A stretch of 64,000 bases of DNA. It comes from an uncultured Eubacterium sp. GTDB lineage: Bacteria > Bacillota > Clostridia > Lachnospirales > Lachnospiraceae. The DNA lies in contig CAJUIL010000014.1 in assembly GCA_910586225.1 (NCBI GenBank), positions 1 to 64,000 of the forward strand, written 5' to 3'. A program made the position numbers and the translations under genes. Shown here piece after piece: positions 33,891 through 43,210 of the stretch. The notes under the pieces are model-generated. The model was not told the origin of the DNA, made no database searches, and worked only from the letters and a program-made list of their open reading frames with translations. Position 1 is the stretch's first letter. Every line of letters starts with the position of its first letter.

Positions 33891-34553
33891 ATGCTAGAAC
33901 CCGAACACCCTTCTAACGAGCCAGACCGTACCTTCAGGCTCATAGACATCATCCGACGAATAAAATCACTGATTCTGCTCAGCATACTGCTCCTTGTCAT
34001 TTTTATGATCTGGCGGCAGTTTTTCAGCGACAGCGCTGAGAAAAAAGAGCTTACCACAGTAGAAACTTCGTCCCGGTTGGAAAAAGTGCTGCAGATCAGC
34101 GAATTATCTACCTACCAGGTTACCTTTAACGGTGTTGCCGATGTAACGGACGACAGCGGAGTCCTGCTTTACCATACCGCGTATAACGCGCAGGTCAGTA
34201 TTGGACTGGCAATGGACCAGATCAAAGTAAGCATCGACGATACCGACCCGGAAAACAAGCTGATGCAGGTAACCCTGCCAGATGCAGAAATCGCCGACGT
34301 CAATGTTGACCCCGGCTCATTGGACTATATTTTTAAAGACCGCAATGCAGACACCGCCGACGTTTCCGTCACCTCGCTGCCTTCCTGTATTGCTGACGCA
34401 GAAGCGGACTGCCGTTCAAACGAAGAGCTGTTTACATTGGCAAGGGAAAACGCCGTCCGTACGGTAGAAGCCTTGATGCAGCCATTTTTAGCGCAGAACA
34501 AGGAATATACCTTAAAAATTGCAGGAAAAGGAGGTGCTCCTTATGTGTCATAA
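33891..34553 (+). CDS. DUF4230 membrane-anchored protein
   Basis: A 220-residue protein with a short cytosolic N-terminus, one transmembrane helix (LILLSILLLVIFMIW, about residues 26-40) and an extracellular domain of the DUF4230 family (about 60-210: LQISELSTYQVTFNGVADV ... MQVTLPDAEIADVNVDP). AGGAGG precedes the ATG. It overlaps the next gene, which encodes a second DUF4230 domain. The function of the family is unknown. Confidence 0.75.
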   Translation: MLEPEHPSNEPDRTFRLIDIIRRIKSLILLSILLLVIFMIWRQFFSDSAEKKELTTVETSSRLEKVLQISELSTYQVTFNGVADVTDDSGVLLYHTAYNAQVSIGLAMDQIKVSIDDTDPENKLMQVTLPDAEIADVNVDPGSLDYIFKDRNADTADVSVTSLPSCIADAEADCRSNEELFTLARENAVRTVEALMQPFLAQNKEYTLKIAGKGGAPYVS

Positions 34554-35148
34554 ACGACGAGCCGCTTTGATTTTTTTGCTCCTGCTGTTCCTTTCCCTGA
34601 CTGGCTGCGGCGCGCCAGACAGTTCGGAAAAACCAGACAATCCTGATGAATGCTTAAATATCAGCCAGCTGCAGTCCGTATGCGAATTGGCCACACTGGA
34701 ATGCTATTACCACAATACAGCAAAATTAAGCTCTGAAAAAAAGATACTGTTTTGGAATACAAGCAAAAAGCTGTGGATCGAGTATTCCGGAATTGTAAAG
34801 GTCGGCATTGACATCAGCCAGCTTGACCTCAAGGTAGATGGCAGCCTTGTTACGATCGTATTGCCGGATGCGGAAATATTCAGCTGTAAGGTAGACGAAG
34901 CTTCTTTGTCTAAGGAAAATTTTTATTCTGAAGAAAAAGGATTCGGCGGCAGCAAAATAACCGCACAAGACCAGAGCGAGGCATTTGCACAAGCTCAAAA
35001 AAATATGCTGGAAACAGTCCAAAATGACCAGACACTACTGCTTCAGGCAAAAGAACGGGCACGGACCCTGATCCTTAACTATGTAAACAATATTGCAGAC
35101 GCGATCGGCACAGACTATGAAATACAATGGGAAAACGTACCATCTTAA
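34543..35148 (+). CDS. DUF4230 lipoprotein
   Basis: About 201 residues from the ATG at 34543 (AAAGGAGGTG upstream). The signal peptide ends in the lipobox SLTGC, giving a lipid-anchored protein. The body repeats the neighbour's pattern (LATLECYYHNTAKL, IVLPDAEIFSCKVDEASL), so the two genes are paralogues in tandem. The start lies inside the end of the first gene, indicating translational coupling and probably a joint surface complex. A strong terminator follows. Confidence 0.75.
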   Translation: MCHKRRAALIFLLLLFLSLTGCGAPDSSEKPDNPDECLNISQLQSVCELATLECYYHNTAKLSSEKKILFWNTSKKLWIEYSGIVKVGIDISQLDLKVDGSLVTIVLPDAEIFSCKVDEASLSKENFYSEEKGFGGSKITAQDQSEAFAQAQKNMLETVQNDQTLLLQAKERARTLILNYVNNIADAIGTDYEIQWENVPS

Positions 35149-35185
35149 AAAACGGCAGGCAAGGGTATCACTTGCCTGCCGTTTT
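35149..35185. terminator. Terminator after the DUF4230 pair
   Basis: AAAACGGCAGGCAAG and CTTGCCTGCCGTTTT form a perfect 15-bp stem with a 7-base loop between two convergent genes, so it can work in both directions. Confidence 0.9.
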
Positions 35186-35198
35186 GCTCCCTCATACT

Positions 35199-36749
35199 TT
35201 AACCCCGGAACTGACTGTATGCCGCGTCCTTTTTCAGCCCGCCCCGGTAAGCTGCCATTTCACTCACCGTTACCAGCTGATAACCCGCGCTTTTTAAATA
35301 TTTCATAATAGCATCCGCCGCCATCACCGTTGGCCGGTGAAGGTCGTGCATCAGCACAATAGCGCCGTCATAAGCTTTTTGCTGGACGCATTGGATCGTT
35401 GCGGAGGTACTTCTTGTTTTCCAGTCAAGCGTATCGATCGACCACATAATGACCGGCATTCCCGCCGCTCCAAATGTCGCAGAGCTATAGCTGCCATACG
35501 GCGGACGCAAGAGCCTGATATCGGCGCCGGACTGGTTTTTTACAGCCTGGTTTGTCCGGCTTAATACTGACTGTACCTGCGTACCGCTTAAGTTTTTCAG
35601 ATTACTGTGGTCATACGTATGGTTGCCGATCTCACAGCCCAGCGACACTGCCCGCCGGATACTATCCGCATAACGATCCACGCTGCTCCCTACAACGAAG
35701 AAGGTTGCGTGTCCGCCATATTTGGCAAGCGCATCCAATACGACCGGCGTATACGCGGACGGCCCGTCGTCATATGTCAGCGCAATCATTTTCTTATCCT
35801 TATCGATCGCCATCTGGCTCATAGGCTGGCTGTAACCGCTGCGTCCGCCAGAAGCATCTTTTGCATATACCTTATAAGAATAGAATGTTCCGCCCTCTCG
35901 CCCGCCATCTGTATAAGAGGTTTTTGCACCTTTCACAGCGCCTATAGACTGATATTTTCCAGTCGCCGCGTTTTTCCGCAGGATTTCATAACCAGCGGCA
36001 CCTTTTACCGGATTCCATGAAAGCCGCAGCGTCCTGGAACCGGACAGATTGGAAAGCTCTGTCAGCGTTACCTTCTCCAGCGATCGTCCCGCAACGATCT
36101 TACTATTCGCCCGGCTGGCGCGCCCTTTGGAAAATACGGCCAGCTGGTAATAATACACCTTGCCCAGAACGCGGCCTTTATCCTGATAGACCCCGCCTGC
36201 TTTTTTCGATGAATAGATCTGATGAAAGCCGCTGTCTTTTTTCGTACTGCATAACAGCACATATTCAGCCGCCCCAGCCACCTTTTTCCAGCTCAGCTTG
36301 ATCGTACCGTTCGGCTTTGATGCTGCTTTTAACACTGGTTTTTTCAGCTTGACAGCAGCAGGCTTGTCTGGTTTTTCCGGCTGCTCTGGTTCTTCTGTTT
36401 CGTCTGGCTCCTGCGGCTGCTCTGGCTCCTGCGCGTTATCTGGTTCACCGGATGGATTCGGTTCGTCCGATTCACCAGCCTGGTCTGGCTCTTGCGTCTG
36501 AACTGGTTCTTCCTCCTGACCTGGCTCTTCCGCTTGATTTGGCTCGTCGGATTCCTCCTGCTGTTCCAGCTCTTGTAAACGCCGCTCTGCCTCCGCCTCC
36601 TGCACATATCCCGCCAGAGATATTTCGTTCACAGATAAGCTTTTTCCAACCGCCAGCGCCGTATTCCCCGCGATCAGCGAATTGGAAATAACAGCCGCCG
36701 CCATCAAACAGACCATTTTCTTTCGTAATTTTTTCTTCATCTGCAGCAA
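35199..36749 (-). CDS. Secreted polysaccharide deacetylase with Fn3-like domains
   Basis: A 516-residue exported protein: signal peptide (VCLMAAAVISNSLIAGNTAL), an E/P/Q-rich linker (about residues 55-130), two fibronectin-III-like modules (KLKKPVLKAASKPNGTIKLS and SGSRTLRLSWNPVKGAAGYE), and a C-terminal NodB domain. The NodB motifs are ALTYDDGPSAYTP, GNHTYDHSNLKNLS, RPPYGSYS and VLMHD. It probably de-N-acetylates peptidoglycan or another surface polysaccharide. The linker is a DNA stretch of GAR/CCN-type repeats that could vary in length. It is a single gene. Confidence 0.88.
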   Translation of the reverse strand: MLQMKKKLRKKMVCLMAAAVISNSLIAGNTALAVGKSLSVNEISLAGYVQEAEAERRLQELEQQEESDEPNQAEEPGQEEEPVQTQEPDQAGESDEPNPSGEPDNAQEPEQPQEPDETEEPEQPEKPDKPAAVKLKKPVLKAASKPNGTIKLSWKKVAGAAEYVLLCSTKKDSGFHQIYSSKKAGGVYQDKGRVLGKVYYYQLAVFSKGRASRANSKIVAGRSLEKVTLTELSNLSGSRTLRLSWNPVKGAAGYEILRKNAATGKYQSIGAVKGAKTSYTDGGREGGTFYSYKVYAKDASGGRSGYSQPMSQMAIDKDKKMIALTYDDGPSAYTPVVLDALAKYGGHATFFVVGSSVDRYADSIRRAVSLGCEIGNHTYDHSNLKNLSGTQVQSVLSRTNQAVKNQSGADIRLLRPPYGSYSSATFGAAGMPVIMWSIDTLDWKTRSTSATIQCVQQKAYDGAIVLMHDLHRPTVMAADAIMKYLKSAGYQLVTVSEMAAYRGGLKKDAAYSQFRG

Positions 36750-36771
36750 ATCCTCCCTTCGTTCCTCTCCT

Positions 36772-39036
36772 TTATTTTTCGCACACCATAGCTACAATTA
36801 TTCGCTGTGCAGCTATATTGTAATAAATATCCTCATATTCAAATCCATTTTTACTGGTACGCATACCTAAAAACAAACCCGCGTCCATACCCTGCTGGGA
36901 CACCACTTTTTTTCGGATACCGTCCCTGACTACTTCCTGCACATATCCCATCGCCTGCATCCTGCGAGAAATCTCAGCGCCAGATATTTTTTTTACTCGA
37001 TCCGCGTCACGCAGCTCATTCAGCTTTTCCGCCAGCTCGGCCGCCAGATATTTCTCTGCATACGGAAACGCCTCCGCCTGTTTTTGCAAAAGATAGAAAT
37101 CCTCTTTTTTTCCTCTGGACGCAGCGCCCGCTCCGCCAGACTCCGGCTGTATGGCGAGCTCTCCGGCATCGCCAAAATAGTATTTTTCACGTCTGCCTCC
37201 GGCAAAATCAAAAATCGCTTTCAGAAACCGCTCTCCGTACCGTTCAAGCTTATTCTCGCCCACACCTGTAACGAGCAGCATCTCCTGCTTTTGCATCGGC
37301 GCCTTGACGCACATATCTACGAGTGTCTTATCCGAAAAGATAATATAAGGAGGCATATTTTCTTCTCTCGCGATCTCTGTACGCAGAGCGCGCAGCCGTT
37401 CAAACAGCTCCAGACCTTTCGAATTGAGGATATCCGACCTGCGCACCTTGCCGTTGGAGGACGGGCGGCTGGCGTTCGCCTTTTGCTCGTCCTGTTTTGC
37501 CCTTCTCCATATCATCCTTCGTTCTCCCCGCAGCAGCTCGTCCGCGGAGCGGGGCACTTTTAAGATCGCGTACTTATCCTTTGAGGTCACAAGCAGCCCC
37601 TCGATCACCATCTGGCTGATGATCGCCTTGATCTCGATTTCCTGCAGCTGCTTTAGGCTGCCATAGGCGTCAAGATCAAATACCCCGTATTCCCGCAGCT
37701 TGGCACGCGTTGCTCCTGCCAGGATCCCAGCAATGACATTGATCCCATAGCGCTGTCTGCACTCTAAAATACACGCAATGATCTTTGCCGCTTCCTCCGT
37801 CACATCTGTTTGTTCATATTCCTTTGCACAGTTTAGACAGTTTTCGCACCTCCCATGCCCCATTTCGCCAAAATACCGCAAAATATATTCCCGCAGGCAG
37901 CCTGTTGTCATGCAATAATACGTCATCGTACGCAGCCGCTCCTCATCCCGCTCCCGCAAAAGCTCCAGCTCCTCCCACGTATGCTCCGGATTCTGCTCTT
38001 TATTTTCGATCAAGTAACGATTCACCGCCACATCCTGTGCGCTGTAAAGCAGCACACACTCCGCGCGTTCACCATCGCGCCCGGCCCTTCCTGCCTCCTG
38101 ATAATAGTTTTCCATACTCTGCGGCATATTATAATGGATCACATAACGCACATTGGACTTATCGATCCCCATACCAAACGCATTCGTCGCTACCATAACC
38201 GGGCTGCTGTCATAAATAAATGCCTCCTGGTTCCTCCTCCGCGCTTCAGTCCCTAGTCCCGCATGATATTTCGTTGCTGCGATCCCCTGTGTGCACAGCA
38301 GTTCGCAGACCAGATCCACATTTTTACGCGTTGCACAGTAAATAATACCGCTCTCCGTCGAATGCTCCCGCACATATTCCATTACATAGCTGTCCTTTTT
38401 CCGCGGCGTTTCCACCGCAAAGTACAGATTTTTCCGGTCAAATCCAGTGACCAGCATCTGCGGCTGCTCCAGTCCCAGCACACAGGCAATATCCTCTTTG
38501 ACTCTTTCCGTCGCAGTCGCCGTAAACGCGCTTAAGATCGGCCTTTTTTCCAAATGTCGGATAAACTGTACGATCTTTACATAACTCGGCCGAAAATCCT
38601 GCCCCCACTGGGAAATGCAATGAGCCTCGTCCACCGTAAGCATAGAAATCTCCGACTGCTGCGCAAACTGCAGAAATTCATACGTCTCCAGCCGTTCCGG
38701 AGCAACGTAAATGATCTTATATTGTCCCGCGGCTGCCAGCCGCAATGCTTTGGAAATCTGCGATTCGCTCAACGAACTGTTAATATAGGCAGCATGAATG
38801 CCAGCCTGATTGAGTGCCTGCACCTGATCCTTCATTAGGGAGATCAGCGGGGATATAACGAGTGTAATTCCGGGCAGCAGCAGCGCCGGCACCTGATAGC
38901 AGATGGATTTACCTGCTCCGGTCGGCATAATGCCAAGCACATCCTGCCCGCTTAAAATGCTGTCAATTAAAATCTCCTGGCCTTCCCGGAAATCCGGATA
39001 GCCAAAATATTTTTTCAGTATACCGTATTTATCCAT
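36772..39036 (-). CDS. recQ: ATP-dependent DNA helicase RecQ
   Basis: About 754 residues from the ATG at 39036, which has AGGAGGTTT upstream. Helicase motifs include FGYPDFREGQEILI (motif 0), PTGAGKSICYQVPALLL (Walker A), TVDEAHCISQWGQDFRP (DEAH-type motif II) and QEAGRAGRDGERAEC (motif VI). A zinc-binding region (CLREYILRYFGEMGHGRCEN, CLNC), a winged helix and an HRDC domain (RLRALRTEIAREENMPPYII) follow. The C-terminal 130 residues are an extra helical extension. It unwinds recombination and replication intermediates. It is longer than E. coli RecQ (about 610). Confidence 0.92.
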   Translation of the reverse strand: MDKYGILKKYFGYPDFREGQEILIDSILSGQDVLGIMPTGAGKSICYQVPALLLPGITLVISPLISLMKDQVQALNQAGIHAAYINSSLSESQISKALRLAAAGQYKIIYVAPERLETYEFLQFAQQSEISMLTVDEAHCISQWGQDFRPSYVKIVQFIRHLEKRPILSAFTATATERVKEDIACVLGLEQPQMLVTGFDRKNLYFAVETPRKKDSYVMEYVREHSTESGIIYCATRKNVDLVCELLCTQGIAATKYHAGLGTEARRRNQEAFIYDSSPVMVATNAFGMGIDKSNVRYVIHYNMPQSMENYYQEAGRAGRDGERAECVLLYSAQDVAVNRYLIENKEQNPEHTWEELELLRERDEERLRTMTYYCMTTGCLREYILRYFGEMGHGRCENCLNCAKEYEQTDVTEEAAKIIACILECRQRYGINVIAGILAGATRAKLREYGVFDLDAYGSLKQLQEIEIKAIISQMVIEGLLVTSKDKYAILKVPRSADELLRGERRMIWRRAKQDEQKANASRPSSNGKVRRSDILNSKGLELFERLRALRTEIAREENMPPYIIFSDKTLVDMCVKAPMQKQEMLLVTGVGENKLERYGERFLKAIFDFAGGRREKYYFGDAGELAIQPESGGAGAASRGKKEDFYLLQKQAEAFPYAEKYLAAELAEKLNELRDADRVKKISGAEISRRMQAMGYVQEVVRDGIRKKVVSQQGMDAGLFLGMRTSKNGFEYEDIYYNIAAQRIIVAMVCEK

Positions 39037-39218
39037 AAACCTCCTGTCAATGCTTTGTCTATTGTTCACGTGTTAAAGAAGCTGCTCCGAATTTTCATAA
39101 TTATGATTATACCATGACAGGCGTTATTTTACCAGAAAATAATTTAAAAAACAGCCGGAAATACTGTGATCTTCAAGTATTCCGACTACCTTTACTTATC
39201 CCATACACTGATTTGAAA

Positions 39219-39298
39219 TGCCGCTGATGGGACTTGAACCCATATGGTTTCCCGTACGATTTTGAGTCGTATGCGTCTGCCAATTCCGCCACAGCGGC
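39219..39298 (-). tRNA. tRNA-Leu (anticodon CAA)
   Basis: On the minus strand GCCGCUG pairs with CAGCGGC, the anticodon stem UACGA/UCGUA encloses CUCAAAA (anticodon CAA), and the T-arm is GGGUUCAAGUCCC. The discriminator is A. It stands alone between recQ and ybaK. Confidence 0.95.
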
Positions 39299-39402
39299 CT
39301 TTTGTTGCCTACGAAAATTATATTAACACAAGATATCGAAATATGCAACAGTTTTTTTCAAATTTTTAAAAATAAAAAATACCAGGTGTTCCCCAGATCT
39401 CC

Positions 39403-39891
39403 TTATCCATCCGTACGTATTGCCACATCCGCAATCCGGATCGGAACCGCCTTTTCCAGCTGACGCAGCTCCAGCTCTACCTGACAGCCAACCTTACCCC
39501 CGCTGACCATAATGGTCTGGTGCTGTTCGGCGCTTCTATCAATCACAGTTGGAAACTGTTTCTTCATCCCGACCGGAGAGCAGCCTCCATGCACATACCC
39601 GGTCAGAGGCAGCAGCTCTTTCTCCCGTATCATTTCAATCTTTTTTTCTCCGACCGCCTCTGCCGCCTTCTTTAGATCCAATTCACATACGACCGGAACT
39701 ACAAATACATAGTGCTGCCCGGATTTTCCGACCGTAACCAGCGTTTTAAACACCTGTGCCGGATCCTGCCCCAGTACGGCTGCTACATCCAGCCCGGCAA
39801 CCGCCCCGGATCCCATATAAAAATGGCTCTCATAAGCTATTTTATGCTGATCCAGCAGACGCATTACATTTGTTTTCTCTTTTTTCTTCAT
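39403..39891 (-). CDS. ybaK: YbaK/EbsC-type Cys-tRNA(Pro) deacylase
   Basis: About 162 residues from the ATG at 39891 (GGAGG upstream). Marks of the family are NVMRLLDQHKIAYESHFY, the catalytic Lys in AQVFKTLVTVGK, and TGYVHGGCSPVGMKKQFPTV. It removes Cys mischarged onto tRNA(Pro), acting in trans. The gene follows the two signal peptidase genes in the same direction, 50 bases after the second. Confidence 0.9.
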   Translation of the reverse strand: MKKKEKTNVMRLLDQHKIAYESHFYMGSGAVAGLDVAAVLGQDPAQVFKTLVTVGKSGQHYVFVVPVVCELDLKKAAEAVGEKKIEMIREKELLPLTGYVHGGCSPVGMKKQFPTVIDRSAEQHQTIMVSGGKVGCQVELELRQLEKAVPIRIADVAIRTDG

Positions 39892-39940
39892 TTTGAAACC
39901 TCCGACTTCATGATAAACGCAGACATTCAGCAAATGAAGA

Positions 39941-40576
39941 TCAGATATCCAAAAACAGATGAAAATTCGGATAATATTTTATAACCGCACGCCCGATCAG
40001 CATATCTTTGTGGACATACGTATATTGCTGCGCTTCCTCCTGATCAGCTGCTACTCCATCGTCGATCGCACACTGTGCCCAGTACCTTGAATCCTCTGAA
40101 ATATTCCGGTTATCCCCCAGCATCAGATAGCTGTCCTGCGGTACTTCAAAAAAATAGCCGTCGTTGCCAACCACCCATTCCTCCGGCAGATAATCCTCTT
40201 CCAGCGGCTCGCTCGCACCGTCAATATAGATCAACCCGTCCTTAATCTCCACCGTTTCCCCCGGAAGCCCGATGACACGCTTGATATAGATCGTTTCTCC
40301 GTCCACCGGATATCGAAACATCACCACATCATACCGCTCTGGATCTTCCAGCAAATAGGAAAGCTTGCAGCCAAATATACGATCGCCTTTTTTCAGCAGA
40401 TTTTCCATCGACTCGGACGGTATTTTTGCGTTGATCACCACATATCGGTTCACGACGACTGCTAATAAACAGGCGAAAAAAATGATTCCGACATAGCTTA
40501 GCAGTTCACGCCACCAGGGGCGCTTCTCCTCCTGCAGCTGTTCTTCCTCTTCCTGATGTTTCGTTTTCTTTGTCAT
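39941..40576 (-). CDS. Type I signal peptidase
   Basis: A 211-residue membrane protease with an N-terminal transmembrane helix (LLSYVGIIFFACLLAVVVN). The catalytic Ser is in KIPSESMENLL and the Lys in IYIKRVIGLPGETVEI, and the conserved GDNRNISEDSRYW box is near the C-terminus. It cleaves signal peptides of exported proteins. It is a close paralogue of the gene just upstream (40606-41259), 29 bases away; the pair is a tandem duplication. Confidence 0.93.
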   Translation of the reverse strand: MTKKTKHQEEEEQLQEEKRPWWRELLSYVGIIFFACLLAVVVNRYVVINAKIPSESMENLLKKGDRIFGCKLSYLLEDPERYDVVMFRYPVDGETIYIKRVIGLPGETVEIKDGLIYIDGASEPLEEDYLPEEWVVGNDGYFFEVPQDSYLMLGDNRNISEDSRYWAQCAIDDGVAADQEEAQQYTYVHKDMLIGRAVIKYYPNFHLFLDI

Positions 40577-40605
40577 ATGCTCCTGTGCCTCCTGTTCCGT
40601 TGCTC

Positions 40606-41259
40606 TTAATAAGACAGCAGCGATTCAAAATGTGGATAATACTTCACGATCGCCCTTCCAAGGATTTGCTCTTCATCCACATACGTATACTGCTCTGCCT
40701 CCTGTTTGTCTGACGCGACGCCACTTTCCAGCGCCCGGTCCGCCCAGAATCTTGCGTCCTCCGAAATATTCCGGTTATCCCCCAGCACCAAATACTGGTC
40801 CTGCGGCACTTCAAAAAAATAACCGTCATTATCTTCCACCCATTGTTCCGGCAGATACGGCTCCTCCAGCGGCGTATCCGCGTCATCAATATAGATCTTC
40901 CCGCCGCGTATTTCCACCGTCTCTCCCGGAAGCCCGATCACACGCTTAATATAGTTTTGTGTCTCATCCACAGGATAACGAAAAATTACAACATCATAAC
41001 GCTCCGGTTCGGCAAACGTATACGCCAACCGGAATCCAAACAGCCGGTCGCCCGGTTCGATCATATTTTCCATCGATTCTGACGGCACCTCCGCGTTGAT
41101 CAGTACAAAGCGCGTCATAAACTGCGCCAGCAAAAACGCGATCACAAATATTTCAATAAAACTTAGCAGCTCACGCCATAAAGACCGCTTCTTATTTTCC
41201 TCTTCCGGCTCTTGTACGTCCTCCTGCCGCTGTACGTCCATATATTCCTTATCTTCCAT
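40606..41259 (-). CDS. Type I signal peptidase (paralogue)
   Basis: A 217-residue protein with the same order as the next gene: cytosolic acidic start, one membrane helix (LLSFIEIFVIAFLLAQFM), Ser in EVPSESMENMI, Lys in NYIKRVIGLPGETVEI and GDNRNISEDARFW. Large stretches are shared with the paralogue at the protein level. The first 25 residues differ, which may reflect different partners or substrates. Both genes look intact. Confidence 0.93.
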   Translation of the reverse strand: MEDKEYMDVQRQEDVQEPEEENKKRSLWRELLSFIEIFVIAFLLAQFMTRFVLINAEVPSESMENMIEPGDRLFGFRLAYTFAEPERYDVVIFRYPVDETQNYIKRVIGLPGETVEIRGGKIYIDDADTPLEEPYLPEQWVEDNDGYFFEVPQDQYLVLGDNRNISEDARFWADRALESGVASDKQEAEQYTYVDEEQILGRAIVKYYPHFESLLSY

Positions 41260-41435
41260 TGCAACCCGTTACTGAAAACTTATAAAAAGCTATAAACTTT
41301 TATGTTCCATTCCTACTTCATTGTATATGCTTTTGATTTGTATTTCTACAATATCTACTTACAAATTCTTGTACACTCCATAGGCGTAAATTCCTGACTA
41401 ACGAATCAGTACATATCTGTATGAACTTGAAAATG

Positions 41436-42614
41436 TTATGCCACAGATTTATGTTTGAAAATATTTTCTCCAAATTTTTTCAAATTTAAAGCTGCCTGAT
41501 AATCTCTGTCAATTACATTCCCACATTCACACACGTAAATACGGTCTGACAATTTCAAATCTTTTTTGATTTTTCCACAACAACTACATAATTTAGAACT
41601 CGGAAAAAACCTGTCTGCAATAATTACTTGAATATTATTCCATTCGGATTTGTATTCAATCTGTCTTCTAAATTCATAGAAACCTTGCTGCTGGACTGCT
41701 TTGGATATATGCTTGTTTTTCATCATCCCACTGACATTCAGATCTTCGATACAAATAAAACTTGGTTCTCGTTTTACAATAGAAGATGTTGTCTGATGTA
41801 AGTAATTTTGACGAATGTTCGTTAGTCTATGATTTAACTTTAATAAATGCTTTTCCTTTTTTATAATGTTGCTCGTTTTACAATAACATTCTCCTTTCTT
41901 ATTTTTCTCATATCTTCTTGATATGGAACGCTGCAACCTACGTTTCCTTTTCTCTAACTTCTTGATCTTTTGCGTTTTATTTATATTCCGATATTTCTCT
42001 CCATCCGAACATACTGCAAGATCTTTCAATCCTAAGTCTATCCCAATACCTTCCTTTGATGAAAAAACAGCAAAATATTCAGATTCAACCCCAATAGTAA
42101 GATACCAGTTTAAACCATCGTGCCTAATACGAGGATTTGCATATTTACAACCTGTAGGAATTCGATTGTGTTCTGCGAGTCTAATCCAATTCAATTTTTG
42201 CTTCCCCTTCTTCCTGGAAGCTGCAAATCCCTCAACCTTTACATGAGTATCCGTAAATTGTATTTTTACGTTGTCTTGATAGAATGACGGTACAGAGAAT
42301 TTACGACTTTTAAATTTAGGGAATCTCGAATATCCTTTAAAAAATCTTCTATATGCTTCACAAGCATCTTTGATTGCCTGTTTTGTTACATTGTTCGAAA
42401 CCTTATTCAACCATGCATATTCTTCTGTCTTCTTTAACTGTGTAAACTCTTTTCGCAGCTCACCATCCGAAAGAAATTTCCCACCGTTTTCATAATTCTC
42501 TTTTTCTCTGCCTAACGCCCAATTATAAGCAAATCGGGCAGTATTTGCGTACTGAAATAATTTTGTCTTTTGTTTATTATTTGGCATCAGCATTACCCGA
42601 ATTGTTTTTATCAT
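41436..42614 (-). CDS. tnpB: TnpB RNA-guided nuclease
   Basis: About 392 residues from the ATG at 42614. The RuvC acidic residues are Asp in GIGIDLGLKDLAVCSDG, Glu in FICIEDLNVSGMMK and Asp in NVIDRDYQAALNLKKFG. A zinc-finger CSCCGKIK ... CECGN lies between the second and third. It starts IKTIRVMLMPNNKQKTKLFQ, typical of IS607/IS605 TnpB. TnpB proteins cut DNA guided by an RNA made from the element's end (omega RNA). All catalytic residues are present, so the protein may be active even though tnpA is broken. Confidence 0.92.
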   Translation of the reverse strand: MIKTIRVMLMPNNKQKTKLFQYANTARFAYNWALGREKENYENGGKFLSDGELRKEFTQLKKTEEYAWLNKVSNNVTKQAIKDACEAYRRFFKGYSRFPKFKSRKFSVPSFYQDNVKIQFTDTHVKVEGFAASRKKGKQKLNWIRLAEHNRIPTGCKYANPRIRHDGLNWYLTIGVESEYFAVFSSKEGIGIDLGLKDLAVCSDGEKYRNINKTQKIKKLEKRKRRLQRSISRRYEKNKKGECYCKTSNIIKKEKHLLKLNHRLTNIRQNYLHQTTSSIVKREPSFICIEDLNVSGMMKNKHISKAVQQQGFYEFRRQIEYKSEWNNIQVIIADRFFPSSKLCSCCGKIKKDLKLSDRIYVCECGNVIDRDYQAALNLKKFGENIFKHKSVA

Positions 42615-42720
42615 CTCTTTCACCACCGTCTTCTATAAGTTCTTTTACAAGCTTTTTCGCCTTATTTGCACGTTTACCTTGCAATTTACAACTAAATACA
42701 GTTACACCACTTTCAACTTT
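42577..42720 (-). pseudogene. C-terminal fragment of IS607 TnpA
   Basis: In one minus-strand frame the sequence reads KVESGVTVFSCKLQGKRANK and AKKLVKELIEDGG, then runs into the start of tnpB and stops. This matches the conserved C-terminus of IS607-type serine recombinases (VFSxKLxGKRxxKxxKLVKEL). The rest of the recombinase core is missing. Confidence 0.7.
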
Positions 42721-42969
42721 ATAAATGATACCCCTGCTGGCGGATCTGTTCTCTCAGTGCAAACCGAAACTCCTGCACGCTTTCTGTCTGATATTTGTAA
42801 AATGCCTTATCCTGATACGGTAATATTTTCATGGCGCAGTATGCGATATTGATCAGGTTTACCAGCATTTCAATCCCTTTGCTGCTGCCCGTCCCCTTTT
42901 TACGGTCTGCTGTGGCGGCAGATCATAAATCACGGAATCAGACCATGCATTCCCTATAAGGTCAAGGTT
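42719..42969 (-). pseudogene. Remnant of a DDE (IS4-type) transposase
   Basis: Two joined pieces: GNAWSDSVIYDLPPQQTVKR in one frame, and SSKGIEMLVNLINIAYCAMK followed by ILPYQDKAFYKYQTES and REQIRQQGYHL-stop in another. The second resembles the C-terminal end of IS4/IS1634-type transposases. A frameshift or small deletion lies between them. This fragment separates the two halves of tnpA. Confidence 0.6.
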
Positions 42970-43080
42970 TTCATATTTATGATGCGGATGAAGTTTGCCA
43001 TTTTCATCCCAATTCCTCAATGTTTGTGCTGACACTCCTAATATTTTTGAAAATTCATTGATAGAATAATATTTACCCAT
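42970..43080 (-). pseudogene. N-terminal HTH of IS607 TnpA
   Basis: The frame begins MGKYYSINEFSKILGVSAQT and continues LRNWDENGKLHPHHK, the MerR-like DNA-binding domain found at the start of IS607 serine recombinases. After about 36 residues the frame passes into unrelated transposase sequence. The catalytic Ser domain is not present. Confidence 0.7.
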
Positions 43081-43210
43081 AAGTGAAATCTCTTCTTAAT
43101 GTCTATACTTTATTCTATCAATAAAACTTATAAAAGCAAACACTTATTCTGAGTTTTTATACTTTTACTTTATCTGTCCTATATACCTCTTTTTTCTGAT
43201 TTTTATTCGG

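Larger units (their letters stand above)
41300..43140 (-). mobile_element. IS607-family element with a disrupted tnpA
   Basis: The element has an intact tnpB and pieces of the tnpA serine recombinase: its N-terminal MerR-like HTH (42970-43080) and its C-terminus (42577-42720), which overlaps tnpB as usual. The recombinase's middle is replaced by remnants of an unrelated DDE transposase. The ends are estimated from the gene order, not from identified terminal repeats. Confidence 0.65.

Noticed and set aside
36298..36501. Ser/Gly/Cys-rich plus-strand frame
   Set aside because: It is the antisense of the E/P/Q-rich linker of the polysaccharide deacetylase.
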